From Euglena gracilis (lineage: Eukaryota > Euglenida > Euglenophyceae > Euglenales): a stretch of DNA of 64,000 bases. Every line of letters starts with the position of its first letter. Positions within the stretch are counted from its first letter, which is position 1. The DNA is taken from assembly GCA_039621445.1 (NCBI GenBank), contig CP154954.1:15580140-15644139 (forward strand). The letters run 5' to 3'. Both the position numbers and the translations under genes were made by a program. Below are positions 44,641 to 56,471 of the stretch, one piece after another. The notes below the pieces were generated by a model. It did not search any database. It had not been told where the DNA came from and worked only from the letters and a program-made list of their open reading frames with translations.

Positions 44641-45334
44641 CTTAAAAAATAATAATGCCTGGCCGAGCCCCCCAGGGGGGGGGGTCCCCCAGGGGGGTCT
44701 GCCCAGGGGGGAGTGGGTCATACTTTTCGGCGCCGAAGGCACCAAAATTTTTGAAAAAGTGTTTTTTTTTTCAATTTTCGTGATTTTCTGGCCATTTTCG
44801 GGGGAAGGAAAGTGGGTCCCCCGGGACCCCCTCGGGGGCCCCCCCTGCCTCCTCCCGTATTTCTGGGAGCACCAATTTTCGCTCCAAAAATTGTTTCCCA
44901 GCGCCCTCTGAGCCAGGTGGAAAAATGCTGTGGTGGGTGGGGGTCGACCATCCCCCCACCAGGTCTTCCCGTTCTGCCCTGGGGGGGGGTGGCGGGCAGC
45001 ACACTTCCAATCCCAGGGGGTGGGTGGGTACGTGACCCCCCTCCCGGTCTTTAAAAAAAAACCTGCTTTTGGCAATGTGCCCCCCGCCCCAATGCTGGAT
45101 GGACCTGGAAAATGGCTTCTGGGTGTGAAAAAAAAATGCTGGGTGTGAGGAGATTGGTTCTATTTTTCCTGATCCATCAGCCCCTTCAACTGGACCTGCC
45201 CCACTGCCCAGCTTTATACCACCCAGCACCACCTCCCGTTTTGAACCAGACAAGTCCACTGACCAGTCGGCTTCCCGCCTGGTGGACACGCATTCCTGTT
45301 GGGCATCCAGTGTCTGCCTCTTGCAAACTAACTC

Positions 45335-45375
45335 GAGGCTATTTCTGAGGGATTTTCTCCCTCAGAAATAGCCTC
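45335..45375. repeat. 18-bp perfect hairpin
   Basis: GAGGCTATTTCTGAGGGA (45335-45352) is exactly complementary to 45358-45375, with a 5-base loop. It is followed by further nested inverted repeats (CCTCAAAAC at 45372 and GTTTTGAGG near 45463; GTTAACACTTTGGTTAAC). Probably a small foldback element. A terminator role is not indicated. Confidence 0.65.
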
Positions 45376-47052
45376 AAAACACACTGTCCATTAACTCACA
45401 CCAAAATGGCCCCATCAAAGTTAACACTTTGGTTAACTTTGGGAGCCAAGGTTAAAACCTTGTTTTGAGGTTCTTTTTTTTTGCTGCCGTTTCCCTATCA
45501 GTTCAGAACACACAGCATTTAGGCCACGCAAACACAAGGTCCAACCATTCCCACAAGCATCCACGATGCCACCATTTACAATCAGCGTCTAGGCACATTT
45601 CAGGCACAGTTTGGGCACTCAACGTCCAGCACCTGGAGACCTCTGCTTGACTGCCACCAGGGCAGACGGCAGTGAACGGGCGGTGACGCCATGTCCAAAC
45701 GGTAGTGCCTCCACTGGTGTGGGGCAGGAACGTCCAGTGCCGAATCCGCTCCCCTCATGCCAACAAACCATCTGGCCCAGCAATAGGAAGCGGAATCCTG
45801 TCTCCCTCGTCCAGGGGTCTACATTGGATGATTGTCACACTTGCTCTCCTTTTGGAGACATTTGCTTTTGTTGGGTAAAGAGGCCATGTCCTCTGTTGAC
45901 GAGGTTGATATCGGCCTGAAGCTGATTAACTGTTGTGACATGAGGTGGAGGAAGTGGAGAACCGTTTCCCCCAAAAGTCTCAGAGGAACCGATGCCAAAA
46001 TTGAAAAATGCTGGCAGGTTTTGCTAATTCCTTCAGTCCAGGGGGAAGCGTTTTCCCGCTTACCCCCAAAAAGGAAGCGGAATCCTTCTTCAAAAACACC
46101 GCCAAAAATCTCCAAAAAAATAAAGTCAAGCCTGACACCCAAAATTTTCAGGTCAAAATTTGCAGGTTTTCTGGTGCCAATCTCGGGGTTAAAATCCAGT
46201 CCACCCGACCCCGCCTAAAGATTTAGTCACTGCCCCCCCCCCCCCCGGGGGGGGGAGGTAGGTGAATGGAGTTTTCAGAGTGACTGACTGGTTTTTGCCT
46301 GTACCGACACCCTCCCCCCCCTGAGGTGGTCGGGAAAAAACCACTGAATTGACCAGACGCCGAAGGCGCCGGAGAATTTCTTTTTGGCCTTTCTTCTCCC
46401 GTTTTTGGGTTAATTACCTTTGGATTCCAGAGTGGCCGACCCCCTCGGGGGGGGGGGGGTAGTGACTGACTGGTTTTCCAAAAAAATTGAGTGCCTCGTT
46501 TTTGGAAGAGTTGAAGTGACCCCCCCCCCCCCCGGGGTCAGTAAAAAGTTGTATGGTGCCACAGGTCTACAGGGTGGACCACTTTTTTTCCCATCTCGGC
46601 GGCTCCTCCCCTGAGACAGTGCCATCCCTGATTCTCTTTGCGAACAACCTTCAGGGTAAGAAGTCCCCCCCCCCGGTTCCTCCTTGGTTTGGAGGACCCA
46701 GCCAAGCCTGGGTTCGAAAAAGGCAGGTCGTCTGAGCCCCTCGCCACGCCAGACCACGGACCACAGGGGGACAAGGATTTGGGTTTCACCGCTTTGCCAG
46801 GCGTAGGACGCACCCTCTCCTCGCCTTCTCTCTCTTCTTTCCTCCCCTCCCATATTCAATACCCTGCTGATTATAGAACAGGGCCTACTGTTACCCAAAC
46901 AGTTGCTTTCTGGCACTGCGGCAGGAAATGAGAAAGGCATCGTCACCGTTTTGTCTCTGGTCCCTTTCCAGTATTTTTTTTTCAAACGCTGGTGGGACGC
47001 ACATTATTGTTACCGCAAATTTTTTCTTGCCTGAGACCACTGCAGAATATTT

Positions 47053-47394
47053 TTGTTTTGCATTTTGGCTTTACTTGTTGTGTTCGCCGGCGTCACCGCA
47101 GATATTATGCCCTCGGCAGCACCACCAGAAAACCTGTTTATTGTTGTGATGTGGCTGACGGTTTCTGTGCTATGGGCCACAAACGCCGCGGCAAAAGATC
47201 TGTTCCACTGCCGCAGAAAGGAAATCTCGGTCCCGCGGCGTGAGCGCTGTGGCGCACTAATTACAAGTCCAGCATCGTCAACATTAGAGGAGAGAACAAC
47301 CAAGCCACAAGTGCGCAGAAACAGAAGCCAGATTTCAACTGCACTTGCAGTGCGTATTGGCTCCTTCACATCTATAGCACTGGTTTCCCTCTGA
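47053..47394 (+). other. Open frame with two hydrophobic stretches, unsupported as a gene
   Basis: A 113-codon frame starting MFCILALLVVFAGVTAD and containing a second hydrophobic stretch (LFIVVMWLTVSVLW). Codon use does not match the cyclase exons, both other forward frames and the reverse strand are also open here, and no family is recognised. Recorded because it is one of the few long intergenic frames not made of repeats. Confidence 0.15.
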
Positions 47395-48717
47395 ATTGTG
47401 TCTTTCACCGGCTGCACTGCATCATTTGATTACAAGATGCACCCGCACATGCATCCATGCTCACACACACAAAGACGCACGGACACACCAACGCCCAGAC
47501 GCGAACGTCGTTCTTGTTTTGTCCTCGGTTGACTGCCGTCACTAGGGGCCTACAGGCTCTGCAATGGATCGAAAGGCACCGCAGAACCCCAGATTCCGCA
47601 GCATATTATCCTGTGTCCCTTGCAGGGATCTTTCCCCCTTTTTTACTTTCCTCCTTCTTTGGGCATAAGTAAATGCATGCATTTACATGCATACATGCAT
47701 GCGCGCGTACACACATGCATACATGCAAACATTTACAGGCGTGCATTCATACATGCATGTTTGCACACATACATGTATAAACACTTGCAGGGAATGCTGG
47801 TGTTCAGAATTTGTCTTCTGCCAAATTTTTAGTCCATGAGTGTGTGACCAGTGTTTTCACTTTGCAAACCGTGTGCGGCCCCTTTTACAATGACTGGTCC
47901 AGTCTTGCCACGTCCGTTGCTCGGAGTTCTCCCAAACTCCGACTTCTTTCCTCCCCACTACACAGTCCTCTTTTGCTCAACTTTCTTGTTCGCCACGTTA
48001 CCACATCCTTTAGGAGGAGCCTAATCTTCCAAAGCCAATGAATGCTCAGTGGGCACAATGGTGTCAATGCCTGCCAATGCCAACCAATGCTTACAGTGGA
48101 ATGTCGAAATTTGGCAGAAGGTTCACGTTTGAAGCGCCGAAAGGGAACACCAATGCGGATGCCATTGCTCATCTGGGTTACCTCTGTTTTGTTTTTCCTC
48201 CACCCCAGACACAATAAAATGAACTGAAGCGGGCTGCTTTTTGACTTTTTTTGTCCCCCCCGCCACACACGACCGTTCGCCAGTGTAACTGCAACCAGCT
48301 GCGATGTGGCTGGTGAATGTTGCCCCCCCCCTCCCCCCCCCCGAGCTTTGTCTGCGGCTTTTCTCCACCTGGAAGATGCTCTGCAAATGACATTTTTTTG
48401 TTGTCCCATTGTGTTAATGTTTGAGAATACAATTATTTCATTTTGTTTTGTTTTATTTTGAGTTAATTGAATTGGCATATGGTCATATTAGAAGGTTATT
48501 ATAAAAGTCATACTTGATGTACAGTACACTATTGTGTTTGAATTATATATTATATTTGAATAATGTTTATATTTGTATCACAATCTATATGTTCACACTT
48601 TACTTTTTGTATTTTGCATTTTATGTTAATTTTTGTATTTGCATTATATTGATGTTCATATTTACATTTATATTATGTAAATATTTAAATCTATATTTTT
48701 ATTCATATTTATATTCA

Positions 48718-48933
48718 TTCATTCATCTGTTTATTTGTTTATTTGTTTATTTATTTGTTTATTTATTATATTTTAGTATATTTTATTATATTTATTTATT
48801 CATTCATTTATTTATTCGTTTATTTATTTATTTATTCATTTATTTATTTATTTGCTTATTCATTCATTTTTTATTCATTCATTCATTCATTCATTCATTC
48901 ATTCATTCATTTATTTTTGTATTTATTTATTTG

Positions 48934-48964
<31 letters not shown>

Positions 48965-48979
48965 GTTCATTTATTGTTT

Positions 48980-49011
<32 letters not shown>

Positions 49012-49310
49012 TTTGTATATTCATTCATACATGCATTCATTCATTCATTCATTCATTCTTTCATTCATTCATTCATTCATTCATTCATCCATCCATCCAT
49101 CCATCCATTCGTTCATTCATTCATTCATCCATTCATTCATTCATTCGTTGTTTGTTTGTTTGTTTGTTTTCATTCATTCATTCGTTGTTTGTTTGTTTGT
49201 TTGTTTGTTTGTTTGTTTCTTATTCATTCATTCATTCATTCATTCATTCATTCATTCATTCATTCATTCATTCATTCATTCATTCATTTATTTATGTATG
49301 TATGTATTCA
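48718..49310. repeat. ATTT/ATTC/GTTT compound microsatellite
   Basis: About 590 bases of ATTT and ATTC units with CATC and GTTT blocks, inside a broad AT-rich domain (48.4-49.6 kb). Confidence 0.97.
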
Positions 49311-51970
49311 TCATTGTTATTTGTAGTTGTATTTACATTTATTATTTTGCATTTATATATTTTATAGGTTTTTATTTGAAAATTTATATTTAGTTTTTTA
49401 TTTAACAGAATTGTATTTTCAATATCCATAATTTTACTATTTTTAATTTATCTATCTGTATTTGTATTTTGTATTTTGTATTTATGGTTGTAGTTATAAT
49501 TTATTATTATACTATTATTATTTTGTAGTATATCCTGCTTTATACTGGAATATTATTACAAAAGCATTGTTATATTTTTTATTTGCATTTGTATTTGTAT
49601 TTTGTATCTGTATTTGTATACTATGAAGACTTTGGAATGCTCCATCTCATTGGTTTATGAATGTCCCACTTGCTTCTTCATTTTCTTTTTTCAATTGTCA
49701 TTTTTGAAAAGGCAACATTCTGTTTTCCTTTACTCATCCCTCCAACTTTCAGATCATGGCCTGCTTCTGTATCATGCTTGGAAAATGCTGCTTTCTATTC
49801 TCTGCACTCTTCCCTATCCTCGGACCTGCCTTCGATTCACTTAGATTTGGCCTGCCCCTGCATTTTAACCTTATATGTACCCCCCCCCCCCTGTCGAATG
49901 CTCCTGCTTCTTGATTGCCCTTTTAAAAGCTATATTCCAAGGAGATTATTTTTTTTACGTTTTGTGGTGTATTACCCCCTTGTCCAACGACCATTAATGT
50001 TCATCTCTGACTGAGGGGAATGGATCCCAGGTCGGCAAAAAAAATGGATACAGCTGGGGTATGGGAATGACCATTTTGGGCCTTTTGGGCACCTTTGGCT
50101 TTTTTTTGTATCTCATTTTCGACCGGTTTTTTTTTTGCTATTTTTGGCCGATTCTTAGCAATTTTCGGCTATTTGTCACAATCTCGGAAAAAAAAAGTGG
50201 TGTGAAACAGGCCACCGCGACCAAAGTGTCCACAAATTATCCAAAGTGGCAGAAATTAATTTAGGTGTGCAAGGCATTTTCAGCCATTGTCAGATTGTAT
50301 GCTTATCGTCCCAACAAATTACAAAAAGAACAGCCACTCTGAAACATTGCAAAAAAGTGAATTAAATTATACACATCTTCACACAATTATTGAACTAACA
50401 TCGCGTGCCGAAAAGATTACATTTGATCAAGGGACAGGGGATTTGGTGTTTCTTTTGGCCTGGCCAACACACTGTCAATTCACACATCTCTGTGCTTGTG
50501 TATTTGGTAAACCCCTAAAATAAGACCCGGACCGAGCAACAAAGATCCAGAAATAAGTCTTCTCCCCCAATGCCGCAAAGTGACAGAGACGGCTTCCCTG
50601 AAGAATTATCAAAAACCAACTTTTAGACACATCAAGGATAAAGACCAAATTTTTGTCAAATTAATGTATTTGGCACTAAACATATGCTGTGAAGCACAGA
50701 ATGGAGAAGAAAGAGTTTGAAACTTGAAAAATGATGATTTTTGGGCCGTGTCGGTCAAGAAAAACACAAGAATAAGACCTAGAGATTTCCAGCAACGGAC
50801 CTAAAATACAAGACCCAGGTTGGTTGTATTCGGCGGGAGGAGGTCAAGACTACCAAAGTGAAACCCTGGGCCCACTTTTTTTTGGTATTTTTGCTAAAAA
50901 TCTCAAAGGTCTTTTATCTTTTGGGGTCCACTGTTTTTGAATTTTTGAAAGAACCTTCTGCAAAAGCATTCCTGCAAAAGCAGGATTTTTGACAATGAAA
51001 AGGGGTGAGCAAATATTATCCCCAAAAATGCACAGTTTCAACAAATCAAAATGCGTCGAAGGAAGACACACACAGTCAAAAAATCATCCATTCTGGGGCA
51101 TTTTCACAAGTTTGGGGTGAGTTACATTTTATAAATAGCCAAGGGATGTTGTTACTGTTTCATGAACAACCTTTTTTTACATTAATTCTGGGGGCTTCCT
51201 TTGGGGGTTATTTAACCCTGATTTTGCTTTGCTTCTCTGTGGCTTCTTGTCAAGGTTGCACCCCACCGAGGGGGTTGGGGGCAACCAGGGGAGGCTGATG
51301 TTGGGGGGTGGCCCACACCAGGGAGTCGTGTCATCAGTCGAGACAAAGCTTTCCGTCACGAAATGCTGGGATTTTTTTTTATAAAAACTGCCAAAAGATG
51401 ATAGAAGGGTGGCTTTTAAGGGTTTTTCTTCAAAAGTACCCTTAAAGAAAATTCGGCCAAAACCTCCACGTTGAAACTGCCAACAAGGTAGAAAGGTCAG
51501 GAATGATGAAAATTAGGGGTTTGTGGGATTTTCGCACAAACACAAACAGACCAAGGGTTTTCCTTGTGACCCCCCAGGTCCAGGGTCCAGGGGATCCTGG
51601 GTTGTTTAACCTGCTGCCCCTGCCGTCACTGGAGCTGGGCTGGGCCAATGGTTTTTTTTTGCCAATTTGGGTGTGGGGGCGGGTTGACCCACAACCTAGT
51701 GTACAAGTATGTGTGTATGAGTGAGAGAGAGTGCGTGTGTGCGTGTGTGAAAAGGTGTTTTATGGACAAGATTGAAGAGGACACTACCGAAGTGAATTTT
51801 TGCTCTGCTTGCTCGATCCCTACTTGGCGATGCCAACTTTGGCACTGCGAGCAAGGGTCGTGCCCCACCTCTGTGGTAGTGTTCATGGTTAGCTGGCAAC
51901 GGGTGGCGACATGTCTGACGCCAATCGCGCAGCCTGTTTTTGGAGGTGGAAAGGCGACGGAGGGGGGGGG

Positions 51971-52418
51971 GCATACATCTCTCTAAGGTTTTGCGAACCC
52001 CCCCCGGGGGGGCGGCTGCAGCCAGTCCTGATTTGGGCCCAGCCCAGCCGCAGCAGCCCCCCCCCCCCCCTCCGGGGGGGTGCTGCTAGCCCAGCTAGCC
52101 AGCCCCTTTTTTGGGGGTCCAGCCCAAAATTTTTCGGCGCAAAGCGCCGATATTTTTTGAAAAACTGTGTTCAAAAGTGGCCAAAAATGGGGTTTGGGGG
52201 CGTTTGGGGCATTTTGGGGGGGGTTCAGATGCATAATTTTTTTCAAAACTGTGTTCTGCAGGTCATTTTTGGGCATTTTTCCGATTTCAGTCCAGCTCGC
52301 CCCGGTTCGGGTCCAGCCGGGGCCCAGCCCCCCCCCCCCCGGGGGGGGGCGGGCTAGCCAGCCCAAATTTCTAGCCCTAGCCCAGCACCTCCCCCCGGGG
52401 TCCTTAAAGAGATGTATG
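51971..52418. mobile_element. hAT-like non-autonomous element, same family as 56035-56471
   Basis: Ends CATACATCTCTCTAAGG and CCTTAAAGAGATGTATG are inverted with one mismatch. Flanks are G runs on both sides, so a duplication would be hidden in them. The interior carries GCAGC-rich and AGCCCAGCC sequence, a CGGCGC-AAA-GCGCCG hairpin at about 52135-52150 and GTTCTGCAGGTCATTTTTGG, shared with 36.32-37.03 kb. Confidence 0.65.
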
Positions 52419-52554
52419 GGGGGGGCTCACCTTGTCGAGGCCTGAATGTCAAGGGGAGGTGCGGGCCGAAGGAACTTCTATCCTTAACACTCTCCGCCCC
52501 CCCCCCCCAGGGCCTAGAGGGTGGCAGACACCCCCTGGCCGCCCCCCCCCCCGC

Positions 52555-52606
52555 TCGTGTCCGTCCGTCCGTCCGTCTGTCTGCCTGTCTGCCTGTCTGT
52601 CTGTCT

Positions 52607-52640
<34 letters not shown>

Positions 52641-52650
52641 CTGTCCGTCT

Positions 52651-52684
<34 letters not shown>

Positions 52685-52694
52685 CTGTCCGTCT

Positions 52695-52746
<52 letters not shown>

Positions 52747-52866
52747 GCCTGCCTGTCTGCCTGCCTGTCTGTCTGCCTGTCTGTCTCTCTGTCTGCCTGT
52801 CTGTCTGCCTGCCTGTCTGTCTGTCTGTCTGCCTGCCTGCCTGCCTGCTTGTCTATCTGTCTGTCC
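52555..52866. repeat. GTCT/GTCC microsatellite
   Basis: About 310 bases of GTCT with GTCC and GCCT variant units in a quasi-periodic arrangement. Open frames across it (SVCLSVRP-type) are artefacts. Confidence 0.97.
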
Positions 52867-54350
52867 TGAAAATACTAAATGAAATGAAGATGATTGTCTG
52901 CATCATCCAACGTCCTGGTTGTTTCGCCTCCCCCATACCCCGATAAGAGGGGAAGCACCTTTTGCTCCTTTTGGGCATTGATTTTTCGGTTGGTTTTGGT
53001 TGTGTTGCAAGGGAACAGGTAAAATGAATGTTGGTGGCATACAACAGATATTGTGTGATGAATCTTGTTCAACAGGAGGTAAAATCATTCTGAAGAGGGG
53101 CACCTCGTGACTCCCGCCTATGGTTGGTTTAGTTGGAGCCCCTTGCTTCGGAAGCGGGAAGTCCAAAGCCGGAGGAGATCCTAACCTGGGGGGGGGGCTT
53201 CCAGCAACCAGCAGTTTTTTTTCCCTGTCAACAATTCCCAACTGGGCTGCACACTTTCAACGAGGGCCGGCAGAAACAAGGTTGCGGCCACCTCAGCCCA
53301 GTTGATTGCTAAATTTTAGGACTGGAGGGATTGCAAAATGGCCAAAGGGAGCCCATCCTGGACCACACAATCACTCAGCCACACATCACCTGCCCCCCAG
53401 GGTGACTCACTGTTTTTTTTTCCAGAGTGACTGACTGGTTTTTGGCCCGGACCCCCCCTCCCCCCCAGGAGAGGGAGTCGGCCAGGGGTGGGCAAAAGTG
53501 GCTTGGGTGACCCGGACGGCAGCCGGGGAAACTTATTTGGCCTAAAATGGCCTAAACTGACTGGAAAGTGGCTGGCTTTCCTGAGTGGCCCGGGGGGGGG
53601 GGGGGTTACTGACCGGTTTCTCAAAGAAAAGTCAACGACTGGTTTTTCGAAGATTGGAGTGACCCCCCCCCCCCTAGGGGGTCGGTCAAAAATTTTGGGG
53701 CCTGGACCCCCACCTCCCCCTCCCCCCGTTGGGACTCCATTGACACTTTCCCCCCCAACCAACACTTTTTCCCTGCCACTCACTCAACCCCCGAGCCGCT
53801 CCATTCGTTTTTCCAAATGCGGCATTGGCTTCGGGTTCCCACCCATCGCCACGTGAGCTTTGACCTCCGACGGCTCCTTTGCTGTCGGCCCGCTGACCCC
53901 CTTTCCATTGGCAACGCCCCGCCCCCTGCCAGGGATTTCCGGGGGGCTTGCCACTCCAAGACAGAGCCCCCCTCCAGGGCCTGGCTTGACGTCGCAGGAA
54001 CGGTTCAGACAGTCATTTTTCGGGCCCCAAGGTGGCACGTTGTGGTGCACCCAGAGCCCAAATAGCTTTTTTTTTGGTGAACTTCAGGACACCAGAATTC
54101 TTCAAGGTCCCTAAAATTTGTTATATCAAACCACATTGTTAATGGTCCATAGAATTTGTGATATCAATATACAAAAAAACAATATACAACAAAAAATTAA
54201 ATTCAAATAAAGTGTTAATATTTGAAATATTTTGATTGCGATTTTTTTAAAAAATTTTATAGGAAGACTGATATTGAATATTCGAAGTATTTTTTTTGGC
54301 ACGTGCGTTATATGTCTTAATTAATAGAATTATAATTCTGACAAAGGCAA

Positions 54351-54851
54351 GTGTTAAGTTTAGTCCCCTCCCCCCTAGGGGGGTACTAAACTTGACACCG
54401 GGTTGGGCACGGGGCATACACCTGGGTTAGTGGAGGGCGCATGGTTAGGGTTAGGACCGGCCTGAGGTCGTCCGCCGCACGCACGCGACGCCGCGCAACC
54501 TGCCCTGCGCACGTGGGCCCAACTGCCTTGACTGCCCACACCGCAAATCGCGGCACCGGCCCCTTTTGGAGTCACTCACTCCCAAGGCAAAGGGAGGGCG
54601 AAGTCCCTTATGGGGGCCGACTCTTCGGCGGGCTTTATCTTTCTTTCCTTCTGTCAGTCTGCCGCCTTTCGGGATCGCGCAGCTGGGCCACTGGGCCAGC
54701 AGGGAGGATGCGCTGCGTCGCGCGCGCGACGACCTCAGGCCCGCCGGTCCCAACCTTAACCCTAACCACTGACCCCAAGGTGTGTACCCTGTGCCGAACC
54801 CGGTGTCAAGTTTAGTACCCCCTAGGGGAGGGGAACTGAACTTAACACTTG
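54351..54851. mobile_element. Long-TIR element, about 500 bp
   Basis: The first and last ~120 bases are inverted: GTGTTAAGTTTAGTCCCC at the left, and at the right GGGGAACTGAACTTAACAC. The arms include CTAGGGGGGTACTAAAC and GTTAGGGTTAGGACCGGCC and their complements. The core is GC-rich and contains no recognised protein. The element is bordered by strongly AT-rich DNA on both sides. No clear target duplication was found. Confidence 0.7.
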
Positions 54852-55296
54852 TCATATGTATGTATATACATATTATTAACATTATAGTAATTATAATTAT
54901 CTGTACTATGATTATTCAATGCAATTAATTATATTTAAAATTATATATTGAATTAGCTTTATTAAGATAATAAATTTATATAGCTAAGTATATAACCAAT
55001 TATATAGTTATGAGTAATTATAATGTAAATTAATATATATAAGACATAATATATGAGATATATTCATATAGACATATACATATAGACAGATTCATATAGA
55101 CATAAGACATATACATATATATAAGATATATACTATACATTATTATGTATATGATAAAATATTGCGCATATGTATAAATTTGTGCCCCCCCCAAGGGCAA
55201 AGGGTTGATAGGGATATTGAAGGAGTGGGCTCCATATGAACGATTTAGGGGGGGTTATAAATTTCAATACAACGTATTATAGAGTACCCGCGCCGC

Positions 55297-55500
55297 CCCC
55301 GGCAATTGACGCCCCTGGGCAACTGACGCCCCCGGGCAATTGTCACCCCTGGCTGTGCCCGCCAAATTGTCACCCCGGGAAATTGCCACCCCCTTCCGTC
55401 CTGCCCAATTTGTCACCCCTCGTTTGCAGTATTGCACTGTGAACTTTCTTTTCACCGACAACTCGATTGATCTTTTGTTTCCCCACAACGTGCTTTTTGT
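55297..55500. repeat. CAATTGACGCC / AATTGTCACC repeat, third copy
   Basis: Same unit order as 34617-34850: two GGCAA.TGACGCC units, then AATTGTCACC units, then GTGAACTTTCTTTTCACC and ACTCGATTGATC. The match extends past the tandem units into unique sequence, so the dispersed unit is at least 200 bases. Confidence 0.65.
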
Positions 55501-55534
55501 AATTTTCTTGAAGCCATCCCACCATCCCACATGA

Positions 55535-55830
55535 CTGCCTGGCCTGGTTTACGCCGGCGGTGGCTCACTGCGGGGCAGCGCCGGCCGCGGCGCCCGGCGC
55601 ACGCCGCCTTCTCTCCGGTGGGTCGGCGTTGCTGATTCGCCCGCAACGGCGGCCGCGGCGCCGGGGCTCGACCGCCGCGCCGGCCCGCGACCGCTCCGGC
55701 GCTACCGGCGGAGTTGGCCTTCGGGCTTGAGGCATGGAAACTGGACGGCGTTGAAGTCGGTTTGGACAGCCCGGTTCCGAATCGGCAAAGATGAACCGGA
55801 GGCGGTCCGACTTGAAAAGTCACCGGGAAA
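55535..55830. other. GC-rich island in AT-rich surroundings
   Basis: About 200 bases of very high GC (GCCGGCGG, GCGCCCGGCGCACGCCG, CCGCGGCGCCGGGG) a few hundred bases after a strongly AT-rich tract. It is open on the minus strand for 132 codons, with a low-complexity Arg/Ala/Gly/Pro product. It could be an exon of an unrecognised gene or a decayed element; no motif supports either. Confidence 0.3.
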
Positions 55831-56034
55831 TGGGGAGATTTAATTCTCACTTGGAAGCATCCAATTTTTTCCCTGCTGTGGAGGCATAAATCACCCCCCC
55901 CCCAAATGGAAGCGTGGGGCCGATTTTCTTTTGTGCCAGTGTTGTTTGTTCATTAATTATTTTTTTATTCATTAAACTTCCAATTTCCAGTTCCAAAATA
56001 GGTCAATAACAAAATCTTGATCTGCAGCCCAAGG

Positions 56035-56471
56035 CAGGCTTTTGCTTAAGGGATTGCACTACCCCCCCCCCCCCCGGGGGGGGCTGGACTGCAGCTAGTT
56101 CAGATTTGGCTAGTGGGATTTCTTGCAGACCACCCCGGGGGGGGTCTACTAGCAGGGCTCGGTAGTGGAATTTTTTTCCAAGTGACCGGCGTGAAACGCC
56201 GAAAATTTTTTTGGGACCCCCCAAAATGGCCAAAAATGCCCGTTTTTGGCCATTTTGGGGAATTGTTGGAACAAAATCAGCCAAAAACCTATTAAAAACC
56301 TCATTTCTTCCGGCGCACAGCGCCGGAGGAAAATTTTTTTTCCAGTTGGGGGGACCCCCGGACCCCCCCCCCCCCCCGGGGGAGGGGGGTCTAGCTAGTC
56401 CGTTTTTTCCAGTGTCTAGCCGATTGGCTGCCAGTACCCCCCCCCCCCCGGGGTCCTTAAGCAAAAGCCTG
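56035..56471. mobile_element. hAT-like non-autonomous element, 437 bp, with 8-bp TSD
   Basis: TIR CAGGCTTTTGCTTAAGG (56035-56051) is perfectly inverted at 56455-56471 and flanked by the direct repeat GCCCAAGG (56027-56034 and 56472-56479). Inside are a C-tract/G-tract pair at each end and two hairpins, GGCGTGAAACGCC and CCGGCGC-ACA-GCGCCGG, each followed by A/T-rich sequence. No ORF. Confidence 0.85.

Noticed and set aside
48514-49393. 270-codon FIHSFIHS frame resembling a membrane protein
   Set aside because: Arises from ATTC/ATTT repeats; the hydrophobicity is a by-product of T-rich codons.
52412-52946. SVCLSVRPSVCL open frames
   Set aside because: GTCT/GTCC microsatellite.
54440-54815. 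Telomere-like GTTAGGGTTAGG and its complement
   Set aside because: Only two units per arm, placed symmetrically inside the long-TIR element; not a telomeric tract.
55452-55850. 132-codon minus-strand frame as a gene
   Set aside because: Arg/Ala/Pro-rich low-complexity product of a GC island, with no domain or conserved motif.
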